Assembly (NCBI GenBank): GCA_029237695.1
Contig: CM055279.1
Span: forward strand, 25,423,919-25,487,918
DNA: 64,000 nt
Source of the DNA: Conchocele bisecta
Taxonomy: Eukaryota; Mollusca; Bivalvia; Lucinida; Thyasiridae
Direction: 5' to 3'
Position 1 is the stretch's first letter. Each line of letters starts with the position of its first letter. Positions 53,001-63,174 of this stretch are shown here, piece after piece. Under the pieces are notes generated by a model, which had not been told where the DNA came from, did no database searches, and saw nothing but the letters and a program-made list of their open reading frames with translations. Made by a program: the position numbers and the translations under genes.

Positions 53001-54096
53001 CGACGACGACACGTACGACGACGGAAAAAGCGGCGACTATAGTTGGGACTTCTGCTAAAGCAGGCACGACAATAAGGGATTCAACCGTCACATACAACAA
53101 GATTGGTCAGTAAGCGAGGCTTACGGAATACCCCCCGCGTGGGCCCAGGTACCCCTAAATATGTAAACAAAATCCAAGTGTGTGGGCTTGTGACCTTGAC
53201 TCTGGGCTTAGCGGGGGCGGCACGAACGTGAATTTGTCACAGGGTGATAGAGGTCCATTGTAGCAATGCGTGTGTGAAATGTGAAGCAGATATGAGCAAG
53301 GAAATAGAAGTTATAGCCGATTTCTCTGATGTTAAGTTTTGTGAAGAGACTAAGTATGTGACGCTCGAGATCAGCGGGGATGTGTCACAGCATGATAGTA
53401 GAGCCTTACATGAAAGCATGCATGAAATATTAAGAATTTTCGATGAAAGAAATAGAAGTTATAACATATTTCTCTGATGTTAAGTTTTGTAAAGAGACTA
53501 AGAATTTGACATTGACCTTGGGATCAGCGGGGGTTGGACTGTCGTGGATTTGGCACATCATGATAGTAGATCCTTAGAGGAAGGCATGCATGAAATATTA
53601 AGAATGTTTGATGAAAGAAATGGAAGTTATAACATATTTCTATGATGTTATGTTTAGTAAAGAGACTAAATATGTGGCATTGACCTTGGGATCAACGGGG
53701 CCTGGACGGTCGTAGATTTGTCACAGCATGATAGTACAACCTTAGAGGAATGCACGAGTGAAATATTAAGAATGTTCAACAAAAGACAGTTTTGGATTGG
53801 ACAGTCGTTGATTTGGCGCAGCATAGTAGTAGAGCCTTACAGGAATGCATGTGTGAAATATTAAGCATTTTAGTTGAAGGAAATAGAAGTTATAACATAT
53901 TTTCTGATGTTAAGTTTTGTAAAGAGACTAATTATTTGACCTTGCCTTGGGATCAGCGGGGGTTGGACAGTCGTGGATTTGGCACAGAAGTTATAACAAT
54001 ATTTCTCTGATGTTAAGTTTAGTGACGGACGCACCGACGGACGGACAACCTGACTCCAGTATACCCCCACAACTCGTTGCGGTGGGGGGTATATAA
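53001..54096. repeat. tandem-repeat element with TGATGTTAAGTTTTGT units
   Basis: Units starting CTGATGTTAAGTTTTGTAAA lie at about 53325, 53472, 53640 (mutated), 53901 and 54005, with GACCTTGGGATCAGCGGGG and GATTTGGCACAGCATGATAG words. The right end GGTGGGGGGTATATAAATG resembles 18480-18530. The frames here are repeat-derived. Confidence 0.65.
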
Positions 54097-54208
54097 ATGC
54101 CAAAGACAAATGCCAAAACCAGGTCTCCGGTCGGGATTCCGGTAAAGACGAACCCCGATCGTGAAATTACCCATCGCATCCTCCCACTTGTCACCCACCT
54201 TCAAAAGA
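54097..54208. mobile_element. N element, 3' fragment
   Basis: ACCAGGTCTCCGGTCGGGAT, CGAACCCCGATCGTGAAATT and ACCCATCGCATCCTCCCAC match 63500-63580. Confidence 0.5.
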
Positions 54209-54295
54209 GGAAACTTGGCAGGTGGGTGGCAGGTGGCAGCATGAGATGGGTCACCCATCTCATGCTGCCACCTGCCACCCACCTGCCAAGTTTCC
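54209..54295. repeat. perfect 42-bp-arm hairpin with a 3-nt loop
   Basis: Left arm GGAAACTTGGCAGGTGGGTG...GATGGG (54209-54250), spacer TCA, and exact complement CCCATCTCATGCTGCC...AGTTTCC (54254-54295). It lies 77 bp before exon 3 of the cysteine-rich gene. Confidence 0.95.
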
Positions 54296-54372
54296 TGAAT
54301 TTGCAAAAGAGGAAACTTTGTAGACTTTCGTCGTTTGCAATAAACTGAATTACAAATATTTTCCCGTTGCAG

Positions 54373-54502
54373 TTGTTTATGCCCCGAAGACAGCATCTGT
54401 GCGAGGAGTAATCACGTGATCCCGGGCAACAAGTTTATAACGTTCGAGTACCGCTGCCTCAGCTCGGAGCAGATGTTGACCGGACTACTTTCCCACAGGT
54501 GA
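54373..54502 (+). CDS. small secreted cysteine-rich protein, exon 3 with stop codon
   Basis: Acceptor TTTTCCCGTTGCAG at 54372. The first base completes the split Thr codon, then 42 codons run to TGA (54500-54502). It reads CLCPEDSICARSNHV, then IPGNKFITFEYRC, then LSSEQMLTGLLSHR, carrying cysteines 5-8. The C-terminal tail after the last cysteine is 14 residues. Two other readings are possible. CACAG|GTGACG could serve as a donor overlapping the stop, making the protein longer. TTTCCCACAG could also be an acceptor of an alternative exon. The nearby polyadenylation signal favours this as the last exon. Confidence 0.55.
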
Positions 54503-54618
54503 CGAAACTACGGAGGCGCGAAACACAGAGGAATAGTTTATCTTATTTACCGGATTGGCATATCCATATTATTTAATTTAGTATATGTTAAGTTACTAGA
54601 ATTTATTTTCAGTAATTT

Positions 54619-54624
54619 AATAAA
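54619..54624 (+). terminator. polyadenylation signal AATAAA
   Basis: Canonical AATAAA 117 bp after the TGA of the cysteine-rich gene, followed within 30 bp by TGTTTGT, a plausible GU-rich downstream element. Confidence 0.5.
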
Positions 54625-54684
54625 ATATAGAGATGTTTGTCATATCCACAGCATACATTTCTATTTAGCCTAGTTTTGATTTTA

Positions 54685-54806
54685 AAGTGGAACCTTTCTA
54701 AATCGGACACCCTGGGAGGTCCCAAAGATATTTGACAGTGAAATTGATCAGAATTTAACACCTCAAATATTGCAAGGGTGTCCGGTTTAGAGAAGCTTCA
54801 CTGTAC
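54685..54806. mobile_element. pogo-like MITE
   Basis: AAAGTGGAACCTTTCTAAAT to GGTTTAGAGAAGCTTCACTGTA, with ATATTTGACAGTGAAATT and GGGTGTCC inner pairs. Confidence 0.6.
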
Positions 54807-54919
54807 ACGGGTCATTAGAATTCATTTAATGTGAATTGCATTCTTATGACCCAGGGTATACAATGTTCTTTTAAATAATTGATAGGCTTAGAAGATGAAT
54901 GGGTATAAATCAATAACGG

Positions 54920-55015
54920 ATTTTATATGAACCCCATTGTAAAATTACCCTTCGCATGCCCCCACCTGCCGCCCGCAAATCTCGAACAGTTAGGTGGACA
55001 GACGAACAGGGAGGC
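54920..55015. mobile_element. N element, 3' fragment
   Basis: GAACCCCATTGTAAAATTAC and CCCACCTGCCGCCCGC match the 3' part of N at 63540-63580. Confidence 0.45.
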
Positions 55016-55048
55016 GACTATATATACCCAATGTGTTTTTATTTCGTA

Positions 55049-55482
55049 TATAATTCCAGCACAAAAATATTTACACAATTCCCTAACATTTGATTGGTCC
55101 GTAGCAAGTCTCTGTCCAAAATTTATATCCCAGTAAACTCCCACGCCGAACTACTTTCCGTAACCGTGAGGCGCAGTTAAAATAATTCTTAAGAAAACGG
55201 AAAATAAACACATTTTCTGGATGAATTTATTTCAAATGCTGGAATTATAAGGAATGAATGGCCTTTTTGTGGAATTTATCGGGGATATAAACTTGGAAAA
55301 GTCGCAGGAATACTGGACGAGGCCTTAACAAATTACAATTTTCGAAAAAAAATAATATATATCTTTTTTTTTTTTTCTTTTTTTTTCGAAAATTGTAATT
55401 TTTTATCGCTTCGTCCAGTATTCACGCAGTTTTTCCAAGTTTATACCCCGATAAATTCCACAAAAAGGCCATTCATTCCTAT
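55049..55482. mobile_element. G element, reverse, with AT-rich hairpin inserted
   Basis: ATAATTCCAGCACAAAAATA to CCATTCATTCCTATA in reverse order to 51123-51484. At the palindrome centre an extra inverted repeat ATTACAATTTTCGAAAAAAA / TTTTTTTCGAAAATTGTAAT (about 55331-55403) has been added. Confidence 0.7.
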
Positions 55483-55846
55483 ATAAATTGCTCCAGAATA
55501 GTATATACAGTGTATGTGCATGTACAATAATTCATACGCCCTCATACTATAGTTCGCCCTACTTTCTAAGCCAATCGATGGGCAGCATTGTGCTCAACTT
55601 ATTTCACGTATTGCAACGTTTAACCCCAATAAGTTACATATTACCAGATTTAATCATTAAATGTTCGACAGGAACTGGAAAATAAATACTCGGATGGGAC
55701 ATTGCATTGTACACTTGGCTGAACTATAAGTATGTTATTGTTTACATATTGGACTTTTCAGGAACTAAATGCTGCGGTCGCTATCTCTCCCATTGTGGTA
55801 GTGCTGTATGTCAGATATTGATTTAGCTAATCTTCTCTAGTTTCCA
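55483..55846. other. no feature recognised
   Basis: About 360 bp of unique-looking sequence without a supported gene. Confidence 0.4.
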
Positions 55847-56093
55847 TTAACCCTTTCAACCCTAATTATCTGGAATGGACTGTGATATGATAATTTTCCG
55901 ACCAATCCAATCGTCACAAAATGATTTTCGGACTGGTCCATTTATGAAAAGGAGGTGTTTATGTTCTAAAGAATATGAAAATTACTTGCAAACAGTGTGG
56001 ATCCTGATGAGAAGGTTCGTTACGAGCCGGCTCATCTGGATATGCACTGTTTGCATAAACCGATATAGCGGGCTTTCGGGTTCAAAGGGTTAA
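55847..56093. mobile_element. piggyBac-like TTAA-flanked MITE
   Basis: TTAACCCTTTCAACCC and GGGTTCAAAGGGTTAA ends. Interior close to 717-955, with GTGTGGATCCTGATGAGAAG and GGCTCATCTGGATATGC. Confidence 0.7.
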
Positions 56094-56095
56094 TA

Positions 56096-58429
56096 TGACT
56101 GTGAATGGAGAAATGGGGCTTATGAGATTTGTGACCAGTGGCCAATTTCACAAAAATTACAAAGCATACTCATCCATCTAAGTATACTTTGAGGGAGTAA
56201 TCATTTATTTCATATAGAACTAACGACTGCATACGTTTGATGATAAAAAGTATGCAGAATTATTATACTGAATTGATTACATTATCAAAGCCTAATGTAA
56301 TACATTCAGTATAATAACAAGAGCTGTAGGAGAACAGCATAGCTCGACTACGAGGGTTGTCGATGTACACATAGCTTGACAAAGAAGGTGGCTGCGGCCT
56401 GCATAAAAACCTTACCCAAGGTTGACTAAAAACATTAACCAAGGGAAACTAGAAATGTGGCCTGTCGGCACACGAATACCCCCACTGGCAGCCAAAGAAA
56501 ACGAGGCATTTTTGATTATAAGCCATTTAGCCAAGCGTTAAGGTTTGAAACGCATCAAGTCTGTGACCTTGACCCTGGGCATAGTGTGATAATCCATGCA
56601 TCGGTGTAGAAAATATAGAGCGGAAGGGAATGTCAATAGGTTTGACCTTTGACCTTCAACTATGACCTTGGCCTTGGACGTAGGTGCGTGGTTATTCATC
56701 GAGACACACCTTCTCATCCTGAGAAACATTTGTGCCAAGGCATTTGATAATCCATGCATCCGTGTAGAAGATATAGAGCGGAAGGGAATTTCAATAGGTT
56801 TGACCTTTGACCTTCAACAGTGACCTTGACCTTGGACGTAGGTGCGTGGTTTTCCAAGTATGGTTGCTGTAGGCCCAGGAGTATTCCATATACAAGCTTG
56901 AGTAAAAACCGTAACCAAGGGGAGATAACTAAGTAATCCAAGGATAAAAGTAGGTCAAGGTCAAATATAGGTCAGGGATTATTGATGTACATCACTAGGA
57001 GATGAAGTTGTCTAAGTATGGTTGATGTAGGCCCAGAAGTATTCCATATACAAGCTTGACTATAAACATTAAGCAAGTAATTCAAGGTTAAATGTAGGTG
57101 AAGGTAAAATAAAGGTCAGGGGTTATTGATGTACATCCCTATGAGAAAAAGTTATCCAAGTATGGTGTCTGTATGCACAATAGTATTCCATCAAGATGAT
57201 TGACTAAAAAAGCTTAACCAAGGTTGAGTAAAAACCTTAACCAAGGGGAATTAAGTAAGTAATTTAAGGTTAAATGTAGGTCAAGGTCAAATATAGGTCA
57301 GGGGTTGTTGATGTACATTACTAGGAGATGAAGTTGTCCAAGTATGGTTTGTGTAGGGCCATGAGTATTCCATCTACAAGCTTGACTAAAAACCTTAACC
57401 AAAGAGAATTAAGTAAGTAATTCAAGAGGAAATGTAGGTGAAGGTCAAATATAGATCAGGGGTTATTGATGTACATCACTATGAGAAAAGGTTGTCCAAG
57501 TATGGTGTCTGTATGCACAATAGTATTCCATGTACAAGCTTGAGTAAAAAGCTTAACCAAGGTCGAGTAAAAACCTTAACCAAGGGGAATTAAGTAAGTA
57601 ATTCAAGGTTACATATAGGTCAAGGTCAAATATAGGTCAGAGGTTGTTCATGTACATCACTAGGAGATGAAGTTGTCCAAGTTTGGTTGGTGTAGGGCCA
57701 GGAGTATTCCATCTACAAGCTTGACTACAAACGTTAACCAAGGGGAATTAAGTAAGTAATTCAAGAGGAAATGTAGGTCAAGGTCAAATATAGATCAGGG
57801 GTTGTTGATGTACATCACTAGGAGATGAAGTTGTCCAAGTATGGTGGGTGTAGGGCCAGTAGTATTCCATATAGAAGGTTGACTAAAAACATTAACCAAA
57901 AGGAATTAAGTAAGTAATTGAAGAGGAAATGAAGGTGAAGGTCAAATATAGATCAGGGGTTATTGATGTACATACCTATGAGAAAAGGTTGTCGAAGTAT
58001 GGTGTCTGGATGCACAATAGTATTCAATGTACAAGCTTGAAAAAAACCTTAACCAAGGTTGACTAAAAACCTTAACCAAGGGGAATTAAGTAAGTAATTC
58101 AAGAGGAAATATAGGTCAAGGTCAAATATAGATCAGGGGTTATTGATGTGCATCACTAGGAGATGAAGTTGTCCAAGTATGGTGGGTGTAGGGCCAGTAG
58201 TATTGCATATACAAACTTGACTAAAAACCTTAACCAAGTTTGACTAAAAACATTAACCAAGGGGAATTAAGTAAGTAATTCAAGAGGAAATGTAGGTCAA
58301 GGTGAAATATAGATCAGGGGTTATTGATGTACATCACTAGGAGATGAAGTTGTGCAAGTATGGTGGGTGTAGGGCCAGTAGTATTCCATATACAAGCTTG
58401 ACTAAAAACCTTAACCAAGGCGTGACGGT

Positions 58430-58467
<38 letters not shown>

Positions 58468-58655
58468 GGTGACAACATAAGCTCTACTTATTCTTCGAAT
58501 AGTCGAGCTAAAAAGGAATAAATTCATCCTTAAATTTAAAATGTCTCCCTCAAAGTGTTAGACGCATGATGGGATGGCGAACAGTGCAGATCCTGATCTG
58601 GATCTAAACTGGTCGCAAAACCCATAAGCCCTATTTCTCCAGTCACAGCCACACA
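56096..58655. mobile_element. E element broken by Pal-B, itself broken by a tandem-repeat element
   Basis: E left arm (TGGAGAAATGGGGCTTATGA) at 56096-56140, Pal-B left part to about 56316, the tandem-repeat element at 56317-58514, Pal-B right part (TTAAATTTAAAATGTCTCCC) to about 58558, and E right arm (GGCGAACAGTGCAGATCCTG to CTCCAGTCACAGCCACA) to 58655. Confidence 0.7.
56317..58514. repeat. tandem-repeat element (~220-bp units) with GACGCC end
   Basis: Left AACAAGAGCTGTAGGAG and AGCATAGCTCGACTA. Two ~180-bp repeats with GGTTTGACCTTTGACCTTCA follow. Then come about seven units containing AAGGTCAAATATAGGTCAGG, TGATGTACATCACTAGGAGA, GTCCAAGTATGG and TTAACCAAGGGGAATTAAGT. A (GACGCC)n run follows at 58427-58466. 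The right end TTCGAATAGTCGAGCTAAAA pairs partly with the left CATAGCTCGACTA. No coding sequence is present; it is a non-autonomous element of a type common in molluscs. Confidence 0.75.
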
Positions 58656-58790
58656 AATGACATCAGATGTTGTTATTAACTGCAGAGAATTAGCATAGTG
58701 AAATATTTGCATGCTGGGAAATTTCGTTCAACTTCCGATGCTATTTAGAGATCGTCAAAATCAATAATGGTAATGAACGACAGTGTTACA
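58656..58790. mobile_element. degenerate H-like remnant
   Basis: TTTCGTTCAACTTCCGATGC and GTCAAAATCAATAATGGTAA recall the H element. No ends are visible. Confidence 0.3.
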
Positions 58791-59030
58791 GGGGTCCGTT
58801 TCACTAAAATGTGTACGACTAAGAAGTTCGTAAGTACAAAACAGTACAAAACTAAAATTCGCTTTCGCAACTTATTTTAAGAAATTTCGCTGGACTTGTT
58901 TAGATTTAATGACTTCTACATGCATATGAAACATGGTAGTATTAAAAAAAACTCGTTAATCTGTGAAGTGAATTTATTGAAATCTTTGTAGTAACAGTTT
59001 TCGTCGTACACAGTTTAGTGAAAAATGCCC
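58791..59030. mobile_element. diverged Pal-A-like MITE
   Basis: GGGGTCCGTTTCACTAAAAT to CAGTTTAGTGAAAAATGCCC. The interior differs from other Pal-A copies (ACTTGTTTAGATTTAATGAC). Confidence 0.55.
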
Positions 59031-59101
59031 CTGCTGGGGAGTTGGGCCTATATAGTCAGGTCATACATGTACTACTCATGTACTAGTATACAGTGTACCA
59101 T

Positions 59102-59397
59102 GTAGCCTATTTCATCAACATTGCAAAGTATACTTATCTTGCTAAGTACACTTTGAGGGATAAAGTTTCAATTTACGGATAATTTTTTTATACTGAATGT
59201 ATTACATTATCACAGCCATTTTGGCTGTGATAATGTAATAAATTCAGTATAATAATTCTGCATACTTTTAATCATCAAATATATGCAGTCGTTAGTTCTA
59301 TATGAAATAATGCATTTCGGGAAAAATAAATGATTACTCCCTCAAAGTATACTTAGCAAGATAAGTATACTTTGCACTTTTGGTGAAATCGGCTACT
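59102..59397. mobile_element. Pal-B MITE
   Basis: GTAGCCTATTTCATCAACAT to GGTGAAATCGGCTACTG with AGCCATTTTGGCT centre. Confidence 0.85.
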
Positions 59398-59716
59398 GAC
59401 CAGACTGAGCAGATGCGCATAAACCTCACAATTGTCGCTGGTATCAAATGAATTAACACGAGTAATTGTGTCCAATCTGGCCAACATGAATGTGATTATA
59501 TTAATTAATAATTATTCTACCAAGGCACTAATTGACCCAATCTATAAACGATGCGTCATAGACACAGGGAAATTTATGAATACGACGCGCTTGACCATTT
59601 TGTCTACTGTATCGACACTATATATTAGGACGCAAATTGTTTTGGAAAACTCCGATGAAATCGGGGCTTTCCAAAAAGAAGTTGTATCCAAATACGCTGG
59701 TGTTGTCATAAACAAG
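59398..59716 (+). other. unique stretch with an open frame, function unknown
   Basis: A frame of about 100 codons (59432-59737) reads NELTRVIVSNLANMN and ENSDEIGAFQKEVVSKYAG. It lies in the only non-repeat part here, between a Pal-B and a pogo-like MITE, and ends inside the latter. There is no domain, signal peptide or splice pattern, so it may be an exon fragment or chance. Confidence 0.2.
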
Positions 59717-60011
59717 TACAGTCAAACCTGTGAATAAAGGCCAGCCATGGGAAGTAAAAAAAAATCTGGCCTTTGTTCACAGGTGGTCTTTATTCGCAGG
59801 GTCATTTATATAATAATTGTGCCATTGGGACAACACACTTGTGGCCTTTACATCCAGGGCCCAGTTGCTCAAAACCTCTGTTAGCTTAACAGACTGTTAA
59901 ATCCTTAACATTGTTAAGGATTTAACAGTCTGTTAAGCTAACAGAAGCTTTGAGCAAGCGGGTCCATGTGACTTTTATTCGGAGGTGGTCTATAACACAG
60001 GTTTGACTGTA
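59717..60011. mobile_element. pogo-like MITE with internal palindrome insertion
   Basis: TA-flanked CAGTCAAACCTGTGAATAAA and CACAGGTTTGACTG ends (59719 and 60009), inner CTTTGTTCACAGGTGGTC words. A separate palindrome CCAGTTGCTCAAAACCTCTG ... TTTGAGCAAGCGGG is embedded at about 59857-59965. Confidence 0.7.
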
Positions 60012-60027
60012 CTCCCATACTAACCAG

Positions 60028-60255
60028 GAGGCCGTTTCACTAAACTGCTTAAGACTAAAATGTTCGTAAGTGCAACATTAGGATCGTTTGGAAATTTAAA
60101 TTGATGGATTTACATTTATTGAACATAGGCTGCATATGCAGCCTATGCTCAATAAATGTAAATCCAACAATTATTTTAATGCTAAATTCACAGACTATCA
60201 TAATTTTGCACTTACGAACATTTTAGTCGTACAAAGTTTATTGAAACGACCCCCA
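60028..60255. mobile_element. Pal-A MITE
   Basis: GAGGCCGTTTCACTAAACTG to ACAAAGTTTATTGAAACGAC with intact GCATAGGCTGCATATGCAGC centre. Confidence 0.75.
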
Positions 60256-60381
60256 GGTATTTGGATACTCTTTACTGTTGGAAATGAAATAACTGTGCTT
60301 CCCTGAATAAATGGTGTCTGAATATGTATAGGTTATTTGATTTGTATGCGGTTGTATGCACAGTTCCGTAGCGTGCTATAT

Positions 60382-61150
60382 CAAGGTGTATGCTCACGTG
60401 GTACTACTAACAACAAGTACCGATTCAAAGTACGTATTCTTGTATAGTGTCCTTATTACGTATGGCGCATCAAACGCGTCTTGTTAAGCTTCATTTGGTG
60501 TTCTCTTTATTTTCGCCCAAACTTCTGTCGGTTTCGCAAAAACGACATAAGTATGTGCCAAACTCCCTAGACGACCAAATGCAGCTCATGAAGACGCGTT
60601 TGCTGCGCCATATTTCATTAAAATCCGTTGCATATTAAGGAAAATATAAAATAATACTTACTTTGGAGTGGGCGACGTTGTTGTTGTTCTAATCACGTGA
60701 TCACCACCTTGGCTATTTAGAAACGCAATATTTTTGAGCGGCAGAACCAAGGTGTATGATCACGTGGTACTAACAACAACAAGTACTGAAACTTCCAGAA
60801 TCCATCTGATTCAAAGTACGTATTATTTTATATTGTCCTTATTACGTAACGGATTTTGATGAAATATGGCGCATCAAACGCGTCTTGTTAAGCTGCATTA
60901 GGTGGTGCCTGTATTTTCGCCTGTATTCTACCGATACGGAAATCGATTCTTCGCAAAAATGACAGAAGTCTGTGCCGAACTCCATGGACCACCAAATGCA
61001 GCTATTGAAGACGCGTTTGCTGCGCCATATTTCATCAAAATCCGTTTCATATTAAGGAAAATATCAAATAATACTTTCTTTGGAGTGCGCAAGATTTCAA
61101 CACTTGCAGCCACTGTTGTTGTTGTTATATCCACGTGATCATGCACCTTG
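60382..61150. mobile_element. two D elements
   Basis: Copies at 60382-60711 (CAAGGTGTATGCTCACGTGG to CACGTGATCACCACCTTG) and 60748-61150 (CAAGGTGTATGATCACGTGG to CCACGTGATCATGCACCTTG). All frames across them are palindrome shadows. Confidence 0.75.
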
Positions 61151-61305
61151 AGAACGAGTGACATATATTCACATACAAATGAAATAATATTTTTATTATA
61201 TACATACGTACATCATACGTACTGTATATGCGCCTAAAAATACACAACATATAAATAAAATAAACAACTTAGTTATGATTTAGATGGAACTATTTATGAG
61301 GTGGA
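61151..61305. repeat. dispersed flank repeat shared with 22334-22500
   Basis: TTCACATACAAATGAAATAA, CATACGTACATCATAC and ATGGAACTATTT in the same order as at 22334-22500, and also directly downstream of a D-element sequence. Confidence 0.55.
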
Positions 61306-61493
61306 AGTAAATATCCCAATCAGATCACGTTGGCTTACAATAAGTGCCATGAAAGATCACCTACCAGTTACACCGATTTATTTCAAACAGCTTTTCAGTT
61401 TGTAGTTTATTTTTATATAATACTGGTGCTATTCAAGAGGTTGAATAAATGACCAAAACAGCCGTTTTGTTGGCTTCGCTTTACTTCACTTTC
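61306..61493. other. no feature recognised
   Basis: Short unassigned interval. Confidence 0.4.
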
Positions 61494-61637
61494 CATATGC
61501 AGCCTATGCTCAATACATGTAAATCCAATAATTGTTTACACAAACACATTGCTAAATTTAAATGTGAAATACATACAATCATAATGTTGCACTTGCGAAC
61601 ATTTTAGTTATACAAAGTTTAGTGAAATGGCCCACTG
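61494..61637. mobile_element. Pal-A MITE, right half
   Basis: Starts at the centre GCAGCCTATGCTCAATACAT and runs to AAAGTTTAGTGAAATGGCCC. Confidence 0.65.
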
Positions 61638-61669
61638 GTAATCAGCGTGATATTCGTATATTTGGCCGT

Positions 61670-61905
61670 GAATGGATAAATTCCTTAATGGGACTTATGA
61701 GATTTGTGTTTGACCAGTGGAGTTCCTGATCGAATAGCACTCTCCCGTTGCCTAGTAACGATGTATATTTGTGTTTGAAGTATGATGGGATGGCGAACAG
61801 TGCAGATTCTGATCAGACTGTGCAGATGTACACACTGGTCTGGACGTACACTGGTCGCAAAACGCATAAGCCTCATTTCTCAAGTCACCATATAAATGTA
61901 TATAT
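61670..61905. mobile_element. E element
   Basis: GGGACTTATGAGATTTGTG, GGCGAACAGTGCAGATTCTG and GATCAGACTGTGCAGATG, ending CTCATTTCTCAAGTCACC. Confidence 0.7.
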
Positions 61906-62329
61906 TGATTGTGACCCACCTGAGACCATAGACAAGTTATGTATATACTCCCATACACATTTCTGAAGAAAAACATATGGTTGGTGGGGGTCTTTATTTT
62001 GTTATTGAAAATGGTTTAAAATCAGTGTAACAAATAATTTCAGGATTTCTTTGTCAATATGTACAAATCATCTTTTATTACACTAACAGGGTGTGGTGTG
62101 TCTTGGTCTTTTATTTTTTTATTGAAATTAGTGTAACTAGATTGCCGCGGCCCGCATGTCGCACCCGCCGAGGCTTTGATAGTACATGCATACCGAAAAT
62201 CTTTATCCAAAAAATTAACCAAAAACTTTAACCCGGACGTATGTACGTACAGACTATGTATTTACACCAATGTGCCGACTATATCGCGCTGTTCGCAAGC
62301 GGGTGCGACAAAAACAGTGAAAAAAACAT
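61906..62329. other. no gene supported
   Basis: Short frames on both strands only. A GC-rich word CGCGGCCCGCATGTCGCACC lies at about 62145. Confidence 0.4.
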
Positions 62330-62480
62330 GTTTTTTTTTTTTAATTGAAAGGGATTAACGTCCCAGCAACAGCTAAGGTCATATAGATACAATACAACAG
62401 TTTAAAGTCTCATCCGACAGACCAGTGGGATGGAAATACTATGTAAATATTTTTCACGCGAGGTGAGGATTGAACTTATA
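62330..62480. mobile_element. N element fragment
   Basis: T-rich start, GGGATTAACGTCCCAGCAAC and AGCTAAGGTCATATAG, then GTGAGGATTGAACTTATAAC. Confidence 0.5.
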
Positions 62481-62486
62481 ACCTCT

Positions 62487-62776
62487 GTAGCCGATTTATT
62501 GCAAAGTATACTTATTTAGCAAAGTATACTTTGAGGGAGTAATCATTTATGTTTCACGAAATGCATTATTTCATATAGAACTAAACACTGCATAAAAGTA
62601 TGCAGAATTATTATACTGAATTTATTACATTATCACAGCCAAATTGGCTGTGATAATGCAATAAATTTAGTATAATAAAAATTAATAAATTTTTCCTTAA
62701 ATTGAAAATTTCTCCCTCAAAGTATACTTTGCTGGATAAGTATACTTTGCAATGTTGATGAAATAGGCAAATGGCT
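62487..62776. mobile_element. Pal-B MITE
   Basis: TGTAGCCGATTTATTGCAAA to TGATGAAATAGGCAAATGGC. Central CAGCCAAATTGGCTGTGATA. Confidence 0.8.
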
Positions 62777-62812
62777 ACTGAAGCGAGAACCTAGATAATG
62801 TAAACATACCCA

Positions 62813-63034
62813 TTAACCCATTTCAGTCTAAGGATACAATAATTTTTATTGGAAAAATCTCATTCTTTTGTTTATTTCTCCATAAAGGTATATGTTGTTA
62901 CCACTCATTTGAACCGTCTCGTCGAGACGGTTCAAATGAGTGGTAACAACATATACTTTCGAGATGAAATGAAGAAAATAGGATTTTCCCCCCTAAAAAG
63001 TTTCATACTACTATAAGTGTAGTTAATGGGTTAA
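62813..63034. mobile_element. TTAA-flanked MITE with GTCTCGTCGAGAC hairpin
   Basis: TTAACCCATTTCAGTC left and GTTAATGGGTTAA right, TTAA on both sides. The centre is a near-perfect palindrome GTATATGTTGTTACCACTCA ... TGAGTGGTAACAACATATAC, nearly the same hairpin that forms the second module of the alpha foldback elements. Confidence 0.65.
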
Positions 63035-63174
63035 TACTGGAAAATGCTTAGCTGAGATCTACATGTATTGTACCATTGCTGTGTGTCCAAATGTTGCCAC
63101 ATTCCAGGCGACTGGTATTGAAGTCTGATGCCATACCCCTAGGACACGGTCCATCCCTCAGCCTAGGAACAGCA
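63035..63174. other. no feature recognised
   Basis: Spacer before an N element. The minus-strand frame here runs into the repeat. Confidence 0.4.
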
